A stretch of 10,459 nucleotides of DNA, from NCBI GenBank assembly GCA_934631025.1, contig CAKTXR010000075.1, positions 1-10,459 on the forward strand, given 5' to 3'. The position numbers were made by a program, and so were the translations under genes. Each line of letters begins with the position of its first letter. The stretch's first letter is position 1. Below the pieces are notes generated by a model that saw only the letters and a list, made by a program, of their open reading frames with translations, did no database searches and was not told the origin of the DNA. Below, piece after piece: positions 6,116 to 10,459 of the stretch. The stretch comes from an uncultured Clostridia bacterium. GTDB lineage: Bacteria > Bacillota > Clostridia > Christensenellales > Aristaeellaceae.

Positions 6116-8029
6116 TTACACTTCCCGATAGGCGAATATCGCGCCGTCGTTCGCGCCGAGCGTCAGGCAGCCGTCCTTGATCAGCCCGTTATGCACCGGC
6201 GTAAGCGCCACGCCGTTCAGCCCCACGCGCACCGTGCGCGGCCGGCGGTCGTAATTGACGAACGCGACATAGCCGCTCTTCTCCGCCATAGGATGCTCCG
6301 TCGCATGGACGAAGGGCGAATCGACCGTCACGCGCCGCCTGATTCCCGCCGCCTTAAAGAGCGCCTTATAGACCAGCTCGTAGGCGGGGGCGTTTTCCTC
6401 GCTGAACGCGCCGGGATGATCGTCCGCGCCGCGCTCGAAGGGCATGGTCATGAAGAACACCTGCCCGCGCCCATAGGCATGGCGGAAGAAGCAGGGCGCG
6501 CCCGTCTCGTCGTGCGCGAGAATTTCCGCGTCGGCCGATTCGACCTCATAGCGCACCGGCGCGTGAAGCGGCAGCTTTTCGCCGCGGAACATAACCGTCC
6601 GCTCGGCGGGGATGCACGCGCGCCACGCCATCTGCACGCCGGTGATCTCCGGAATGCGCCGGAACAGCGTGTCGTCCAGCGAGAGGAACAGCACCGCGCC
6701 CGCCGCCACCTTTTCGAGCAGCTGATCCAGCCGCGTCGCCGTAATCGACTGCGTTGTGCGCAGGCTGGGCAGTATGTAGAGCGGCGCGTCGGGAATCGGA
6801 TCGAGCGCATAGGCAAAGCGCACGTCATAGCCCGCGCGCTCGGCCAGAATGAACGCCGCGCGCGCCGTTCCGTAGTCTGCGTCGCCGTTGTCGCGCGGGA
6901 CGAGAATCACGCCGTCCGTGCGGTGGGCGGGCAATTCGCCGACGGGCAGTTTTTTGAGGAGCGTCTGAAATTTGAGATTTTCCTCGGCGATAGGCTTTGC
7001 CATGCGCTCCTTGTCGAAAAAGCCGTAGTCGCTGCCGATGTTATTCCACTCGTAGGGTGCGAACCGCAGCTGGCCCTGATCGAACGCGCACCACCACATT
7101 ACGCCGTGGCAGCCGTGCGCCAGCGTCGCATACAGGCAGGCGCGGTAGAAGTCGGCCTCGGTTTTCGGCGAGCAGTTCAGATAGCCGATCGAGCCAAACT
7201 CCTGCACGAACGTCGGCACGCCTGCGATGTCCTCGCCATAGCGGCAGCGCGCCGTGAGATCGCACACCGGCTTCATCGAGGGCAGCGGATCGCCCTGCGT
7301 GGCGAAGATGTTATAGGGATGGCAGGTGTGGACGTCGCACGTCTCGCGGATGACCTCGTAATTGGACGCGTCCTTCTCGATGGAGAGCGCATCCATGCCC
7401 GAGACGACCGGATGCGCCGGATCGCACGCGCGCACAGCGTCCGCAATCGCCGAACACCAGACGTAAAAATCATCCTTCACAAAGCCCTCGCCGCTGGCCA
7501 TGTTGTTGACCTCGTTGCCCAGATCCCAGCCCGCGATGGCCGCGCGATCCTTAAACCGCCGCACGAAATAGCGCACGAAGCGCAGCTGCCACTTGAGCAC
7601 CGTCGGGTCGCTCAGGCGCTGCTTCCCCTCGAACGCGGGCGGCGCGAACTCGCGGAAGGACATATGGCCCGTAATCAGGCCGACGACCAGCTTGAAGCCG
7701 TATTGCTCGGCAAGGTCGCAGAAGCGCTCGAATTTCCGGCAGGCCTCCTCGCTCACGCCCGCGCGGCCGGCCTCGGTGTCGGGGCGTGCTTCCTCGCCGA
7801 AGCGGTATTCATAGGGCGTCAGGCGCGTGGTATAGAGCGCCTTGAGCGGCTGAAAGACGTGCCACGTCGGGAACACGCGCAGATGCGTCACTCCCGCCGC
7901 CGCCATGGCCTTCATGTCCTCCTCGATCGAGGCTTCGTCGAAATCCTCCCACATATTGGTGGCGTTCTTGAGCGCCCAGTAGTTCACGCCGGTAAAAAAA
8001 CCGCCTGAAAACAGCTTGTCCCCGTTCAT
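6116..8029 (-). CDS. GH5-like TIM-barrel glycoside hydrolase with GH42-like C-terminal domains
   Basis: The 637-residue protein opens with a (beta/alpha)8 barrel of clan GH-A type (about 10-360): GVNYW at 14-18, LRVFPTW at 50-56, the acid/base motif GNE with Glu173 and the nucleophile motif QEFG with Glu277, then MWW at 311-313. These two glutamates indicate a retaining mechanism. Residues about 370-565 look like a class I glutamine-amidotransferase-like (flavodoxin) domain, as in the trimerisation domain of GH42 beta-galactosidases, and about 570-637 form a small beta domain. No signal peptide is visible. The start at 8029 is chosen because GGAGGG lies 10 nt upstream; the frame stays open far upstream but runs through the promoter and antisense to the regulator gene. 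The neighbouring AraC-type gene is divergent and probably controls it. Substrate is unknown; beta-mannoside, beta-glucoside or beta-galactoside are all possible. Confidence 0.82.
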   Translation of the reverse strand: MNGDKLFSGGFFTGVNYWALKNATNMWEDFDEASIEEDMKAMAAAGVTHLRVFPTWHVFQPLKALYTTRLTPYEYRFGEEARPDTEAGRAGVSEEACRKFERFCDLAEQYGFKLVVGLITGHMSFREFAPPAFEGKQRLSDPTVLKWQLRFVRYFVRRFKDRAAIAGWDLGNEVNNMASGEGFVKDDFYVWCSAIADAVRACDPAHPVVSGMDALSIEKDASNYEVIRETCDVHTCHPYNIFATQGDPLPSMKPVCDLTARCRYGEDIAGVPTFVQEFGSIGYLNCSPKTEADFYRACLYATLAHGCHGVMWWCAFDQGQLRFAPYEWNNIGSDYGFFDKERMAKPIAEENLKFQTLLKKLPVGELPAHRTDGVILVPRDNGDADYGTARAAFILAERAGYDVRFAYALDPIPDAPLYILPSLRTTQSITATRLDQLLEKVAAGAVLFLSLDDTLFRRIPEITGVQMAWRACIPAERTVMFRGEKLPLHAPVRYEVESADAEILAHDETGAPCFFRHAYGRGQVFFMTMPFERGADDHPGAFSEENAPAYELVYKALFKAAGIRRRVTVDSPFVHATEHPMAEKSGYVAFVNYDRRPRTVRVGLNGVALTPVHNGLIKDGCLTLGANDGAIFAYREV

Positions 8030-8047
8030 GAGCTTCTTTCCCTCCGT

Positions 8048-8076
8048 TTGACTTTTTTTCAGTTCGATGCTATGAT
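8048..8076 (+). promoter_or_regulatory. Promoter of the AraC-family gene
   Basis: TTGACT (8048-8053), a 17-bp spacer and TATGAT (8071-8076) preceded by TGC make a good extended -10 promoter with a start near 8083. Its -10 shares bases 8075-8076 with the opposing -10 of the GH5-like gene, so polymerase could occupy only one of the two at a time. Confidence 0.65.
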
Positions 8077-8080
8077 TATA
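8075..8080 (-). promoter_or_regulatory. -10 box of the GH5-like gene promoter, no good -35
   Basis: TATAAT on the minus strand (8080-8075) is consensus, but the position 17 bp upstream (8103-8098) reads AATCAT, which is not a usable -35. This is typical of a promoter that needs an activator, and the first of two 21-bp-spaced direct repeats covers the missing -35. The start would be near 8068, giving a leader of about 40 nt. Confidence 0.65.
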
Positions 8081-8096
8081 AGGCGTATTCCGGCGA

Positions 8097-8135
8097 AATG
8101 ATTGCCGTTTTTTCATCAATAGTTTGCGTTTTTTC
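8097..8135 (-). promoter_or_regulatory. Tandem direct repeats, probable AraC-family operator
   Basis: Two 18-nt words, AATGATTGCCGTTTTTTC (8097-8114) and AATAGTTTGCGTTTTTTC (8118-8135), match at 14 of 18 positions. They repeat with a period of exactly 21 bp, two helical turns. AraC-family proteins commonly bind such paired direct repeats on one DNA face next to or overlapping the -35. Here the proximal repeat overlaps the -35 position of the GH5-like gene, and both lie just after the regulator's own start, so activation of the hydrolase and self-repression could come from the same sites. The sequence is seen; the binding protein is inferred from proximity. Confidence 0.6.
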
Positions 8136-8152
8136 AGGAAGGAAGCGAGGAT

Positions 8153-8953
8153 ATGGAACGCGTCGACTGTCTCACGCGGGAGAACACGCACGGCGGGCTG
8201 GCCGTCACCTCGAGCGAAGTGTACGCCTATCCCCCGCACGCCCACGCCTACTGCGAGATGACGCTCTACGAGCCGTTCGACGGCGCGATCACCGTCAACG
8301 ATCAGCGCGTCGATATGCGCGCGGGCCGCAGCGTCATCCTCATGACCCCGCTGGACGTTCACCGCATCGCCGTGACCGACAGCCAAGGCGCGCGCTTCAT
8401 CAAAATCGCCTTTGACGAGGAGTCCGTCCCCGCCAGCCTGCCCGCCGCGCCGCTGATCATGCAGCGTCTGGACGCGGGCGCGCTCGTCTGTCAGCTCTTC
8501 CGCGAGCTGTCCGAAAACCGCGCCGACCGTCCCTACGCCGCCGCGCTGACCGCCGCGATCCTCTGCCACATGACGCGCCGCGCCCAGCCGATCGGCGCGA
8601 TCCAGCCCAGCGCTCCCCGCGCTCTGGCTCTGAGCGCCGCGCGGTGGCTGAGCGCCCACGGCTGCGAAGGTGTATCGTCCGCCGACGCGGCCAGGGCGCT
8701 CAATGTCTCCGCACCGTATCTGTCGGGCGTGTTCTCGTCGGTCATGGGCGTGACAATGCGTTCCTATCTGACCGAGCTGCGCCTGCGCCGCGCCGCCGAG
8801 CTGCTGGAGAGCGGAGACATGAGCGTCACGGCGGTGTGCTTTGCCTGCGGCTATTCGAGCCTGTCGCACTTCCTGCGCGCGTTCCATCAAAAATACGGCG
8901 TGTCGCCCGGCCAGTATCGCCGCCAGCGCGACAAAAACGGCGGCGCGAGATAA
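8153..8953 (+). CDS. AraC/XylS-family transcriptional regulator with cupin-like sensor domain
   Basis: A 266-residue DNA-binding protein with the standard two-part layout. The N-terminal half (about 1-95) is a beta-rich cupin-like ligand domain with the PPHAHAYCEM segment (27-36) typical of sugar-responsive members. The C-terminal 100 residues carry two helix-turn-helix units (about 175-195 and 223-245) ending in the family signature SHFLRAFHQKYGVSPGQYR (238-256). The ATG is preceded by a purine-rich GGAAGGAAG stretch. It is transcribed away from the GH5-like hydrolase gene across a 123-bp control region holding the paired direct repeats, so that hydrolase is its most likely target, with the other carbohydrate genes possible. 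The inducer is unknown. Its 3' end overlaps a hairpin that seems to end the converging GH43-like transcript. Confidence 0.95.
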   Translation: MERVDCLTRENTHGGLAVTSSEVYAYPPHAHAYCEMTLYEPFDGAITVNDQRVDMRAGRSVILMTPLDVHRIAVTDSQGARFIKIAFDEESVPASLPAAPLIMQRLDAGALVCQLFRELSENRADRPYAAALTAAILCHMTRRAQPIGAIQPSAPRALALSAARWLSAHGCEGVSSADAARALNVSAPYLSGVFSSVMGVTMRSYLTELRLRRAAELLESGDMSVTAVCFACGYSSLSHFLRAFHQKYGVSPGQYRRQRDKNGGAR

Positions 8954-8966
8954 CCTCACGCCGCCG
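8933..8966 (-). terminator. Terminator for the converging GH43-like transcript
   Basis: CGGCGGCG (8938-8945) and CGCCGCCG (8959-8966) form an 8-bp GC stem around a 13-nt loop. Read on the minus strand it is followed by TTTTTG, a usable U-tail, and preceded by seven T. On the plus strand it is followed by A, so it would not end the regulator transcript. It overlaps the last codons of the AraC-type gene and lies about 235 nt beyond the GH43-like stop, so it would block antisense reading into the regulator. Confidence 0.6.
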
Positions 8967-9201
8967 AAAAAAAGTATAATTATTCAATATGTGTCTCCAC
9001 CGAGCAGCAGCGCCGCGAGCGCAACGTTGAATGAAGCAACGTCTCATCGAAGCGGTCGTCCCCGCCGCGCACGATGCCCATCTGCGTGCGAACAGCCGCC
9101 GCAACGGCAGCCGCTCTATCACGCAAGCACGCACGTCTATCCGTAAACCGCAATCACATATCAAGCGCCCATCCATCCCGCTCATCACGCAACGCGCTTT
9201 C

Positions 9202-10179
9202 CTATTTGCTCACGACAATCCGCCGGTGAACGTTATACGCCGCGTCGCTCCCCGCATCGGGCTTGGCCGCGGCGAAGAGCATCGCGGGCGCACCGTTTTC
9301 CTGATAGACGAACGGCCGCTCCAGCCGCGCGATTTCCCGCTCGCCGCCCGCCTCGAACGGCACGCGCCGCGTTGAAAAGACAAACGGCTCGGCCTGCTGC
9401 CAGCTCTCGCCCAGATCGCGCGACGTAAAATGTACCAGCGCGCGTTCCTCATCCGCACAGTAATAGCGCCCCATATCCTTCATGACGCAGTGCAGCGCGC
9501 CGTTCCAGTAAAACAGGCAGGGATCCTCCGCCGAAAAACGCGCGCCCTCGACCGCAAAAATCGGTTTATCCCGCCGCGTCCACGGCCCCACGGGATTGTC
9601 CGCGAACGCCGCGCCATGGCTCACCACGCCATTTTTATACGCGGGATGCGGCGCGGAACCCTTGTAGATCATCATAAATCGCCCGTCCGGCAGCGCGCAG
9701 ACCGTCGGATTGCTGGTGATGCCCGCGTCGAACAGGCCGGGGCGCGAGGGCAGTATCGGCGTATCCAGCCGCGTCCACGGGCCGTTCGGCTTGTCCGACA
9801 CGGCCACGCCCACGCGCTGGCGCTTCTGATGATCCCAGTATTCGCCGTTTCCCCAGTTGCCGACATAGTAGAGATAGAAGCGGCCGCTATGCTGCAATAT
9901 CCACGGATTGTGGATCACGTCGCGATCCCAGTCGCCGTCTCTGTGCGTACCGTCCAGCGTCGCGCCGTGGAACGTATACGGGCCGTCGGGATCGTCGGCT
10001 GTGGCATAGCCCGCCTTCGAGTGCGTCACCCAGCCCTCGAAGCCCCACTTTTCCTCCCAGATCGACAGATACAGATGGCATTTTCCGTCCGGCGTGCGCG
10101 TCATGCTGCCGCACCATGTGATATAGCCAGGCACGCTCACCGCGCCATGGCGCGATACGGGCCGCAAGTTCAGCTTCAT
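9202..10179 (-). CDS. GH43-superfamily-like five-bladed beta-propeller glycoside hydrolase
   Basis: The 325-residue protein is built from repeated beta-propeller blade motifs. The D-x-P-x-GPW/Y turn occurs at about 63-68 (DPDGPY), 129-135 (DKPNGPW) and 194-200 (DNPVGPW), with HLYLSIW, FYLYYVGN and FMMIYKG strands, as in the GH43/GH32/GH62/GH117 fold. Conserved-looking acidic spots are Asp87 (RDVIHNP), Glu218-Asp219 (SAEDP) and Glu287 (RLERPF), which could form the catalytic set, but the HDP/DP motif that starts classical GH43 is not in its usual form. No signal peptide is present. The start at 10179 has AGGAG a few nucleotides upstream and a strong promoter; the longer upstream open frame runs through that promoter. 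It probably trims imported plant oligosaccharides such as arabinose- or galactose-bearing ones. Exact family and substrate are not assignable here. Confidence 0.75.
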   Translation of the reverse strand: MKLNLRPVSRHGAVSVPGYITWCGSMTRTPDGKCHLYLSIWEEKWGFEGWVTHSKAGYATADDPDGPYTFHGATLDGTHRDGDWDRDVIHNPWILQHSGRFYLYYVGNWGNGEYWDHQKRQRVGVAVSDKPNGPWTRLDTPILPSRPGLFDAGITSNPTVCALPDGRFMMIYKGSAPHPAYKNGVVSHGAAFADNPVGPWTRRDKPIFAVEGARFSAEDPCLFYWNGALHCVMKDMGRYYCADEERALVHFTSRDLGESWQQAEPFVFSTRRVPFEAGGEREIARLERPFVYQENGAPAMLFAAAKPDAGSDAAYNVHRRIVVSK

Positions 10180-10215
10180 AACGATTCTCTCCTTTGCGGA
10201 CTTTTCGTCACCGCC

Positions 10216-10245
10216 ATTATAGCAGAGCCGCGCGCCGCCGGTCAA
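10216..10245 (-). promoter_or_regulatory. Promoter of the GH43-like gene
   Basis: On the minus strand TTGACC (10245-10240) and TATAAT (10221-10216) are 18 bp apart, with TGC before the -10. The start would be near 10209, giving a leader of about 30 nt. Confidence 0.8.
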
Positions 10246-10250
10246 GCCGC

Positions 10251-10264
10251 CTTTGCGCGCAAAG
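10251..10264. promoter_or_regulatory. Perfect 14-bp palindrome upstream of the GH43-like promoter
   Basis: CTTTGCGCGCAAAG is fully self-complementary with a central CG and sits 5 bp upstream of the -35. A perfect palindrome in this place is a candidate operator for a dimeric regulator such as a LacI/GalR-type protein. No such regulator is encoded in the window, so this remains a positional guess. Confidence 0.4.
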
Positions 10265-10298
10265 CCGCCGCCCGAAAAGCAGGCAGGCGGCCGTAAAA

Positions 10299-10324
10299 CA
10301 GTTAACAGCCACAGCCGTGAACTG
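10299..10324. promoter_or_regulatory. Imperfect dyad upstream of the rightward promoter
   Basis: CAGTTAACAGC (10299-10309) and GCCGTGAACTG (10314-10324) are complementary at 9 of 11 positions with a 4-nt gap. The dyad ends 12 bp before the -35 of the next gene, a plausible operator position, but it could also be chance. Confidence 0.3.
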
Positions 10325-10336
10325 CTGTGACTGCTC

Positions 10337-10365
10337 TTGCATTCTATCCCGCTTTGTGCTAACAT
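10337..10365 (+). promoter_or_regulatory. Extended -10 promoter of the right-edge gene
   Basis: TTGCAT (10337-10342), a 17-bp spacer ending in TGC, and TAACAT (10360-10365) form a good extended -10 promoter. The start would be near 10372, about 40 nt before the ATG. Confidence 0.75.
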
Positions 10366-10411
10366 GGAATAAAGCAGACCTGCAAATCGAAATTTATTAA
10401 GGAGGATATGG

Positions 10412-10459
10412 ATGAAACTGTTTTTATGTTCGCACTTTTCAAGTGTAGGAAGTTTGATA
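10412..10459 (+). CDS. Partial gene, probable peptidase E-like (S51 / class I amidotransferase-like) protein
   Basis: Only the first 16 codons lie in the window (MKLFLCSHFSSVGSLI). GGAGG is 6 nt before the ATG at 10412; an ATG 4 nt earlier is too close to it and in another frame. The opening beta strand followed by a Ser-rich turn resembles the N-terminus of peptidase E-like proteins of Bacillota as I remember them, cytoplasmic enzymes of the dipeptidase E / glutamine-amidotransferase-like fold. The catalytic residues are outside the window, so the assignment rests on the N-terminus alone. Confidence 0.5.
   Translation, partial: MKLFLCSHFSSVGSLI

Noticed and set aside
6098..8008. Plus-strand open frame of 636 codons antisense to the GH5-like gene
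   Set aside because: Same shadow pattern, with Arg/His/Ala-rich composition and no start signal.
8030..8959. Upstream extension of the GH5-like frame to an ATG at 8959
   Set aside because: It crosses the promoter region and runs antisense to the AraC-type gene; the ATG at 8029 has GGAGGG and begins the recognisable enzyme.
8826..9188. Minus-strand 120-codon frame between the GH43-like gene and the AraC-type gene
   Set aside because: Arg/Cys-rich composition, runs through a terminator into the antisense of the AraC-type gene, and has no ribosome site.

Overview
The window looks like chromosomal DNA from a GC-rich, Gram-positive-type anaerobe, most likely a Clostridia-class member of the Bacillota. 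The reasons are strong GGAGG/AAGGAG ribosome sites before nearly every gene, consensus -35/-10 promoters, short U-tailed terminators, a glutamyl-tRNA synthetase of the form I associate with clostridia, and enzyme families common in plant-fibre-degrading gut bacteria. Genus-level placement is not possible from the sequence alone.

Layout. Bases 1-452 hold no convincing gene, but a perfect-consensus promoter (10-38) fires leftward out of the window. Bases 453-3843 are a leftward transcription unit: promoter (3815-3843), a leader of about 290 nt with a possible 47-codon small ORF, a GH127-type (DUF1680) beta-L-arabinofuranosidase-like enzyme (1469-3517), a CE7 acetylxylan esterase / cephalosporin-C deacetylase (497-1462), and a terminator (453-487). 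Divergently, a strong extended -10 promoter (3901-3929) drives gltX (3971-5464). Bases 5465-6115 are non-coding and carry two copies of a 43-nt hairpin repeat. Bases 6062-8029 are a second leftward unit, a GH5-like TIM-barrel glycosidase with GH42-like C-terminal domains. A divergent AraC-family regulator (8153-8953) shares a compact 123-bp control region with it; this region has overlapping -10 boxes and two 18-bp direct repeats exactly 21 bp apart. A third leftward gene (9202-10179) encodes a GH43-superfamily-like five-bladed beta-propeller. The right edge holds the promoter, RBS and first 16 codons of a probable peptidase E-like (S51 / class I glutamine amidotransferase-like) protein.

How it fits together. 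Four carbohydrate-active enzymes (GH127-like, CE7, GH5-like, GH43-like) lie in three leftward units around a housekeeping tRNA synthetase gene. None has a visible signal peptide, so they probably act in the cytoplasm on imported, acetylated and arabinose-decorated plant oligosaccharides. The AraC-type protein, which has an N-terminal cupin-like sensor domain, is the likely activator of the adjacent GH5-like gene. No transporter is present in the window. I did not find a clearly new defence, mobile or RNA-based system. The most distinctive items are the AraC control region, the twin hairpin repeat, the small ORF overlapping the GH127 start, the unusual architecture of the GH5-like enzyme, and the propeller enzyme without a standard GH43 motif.
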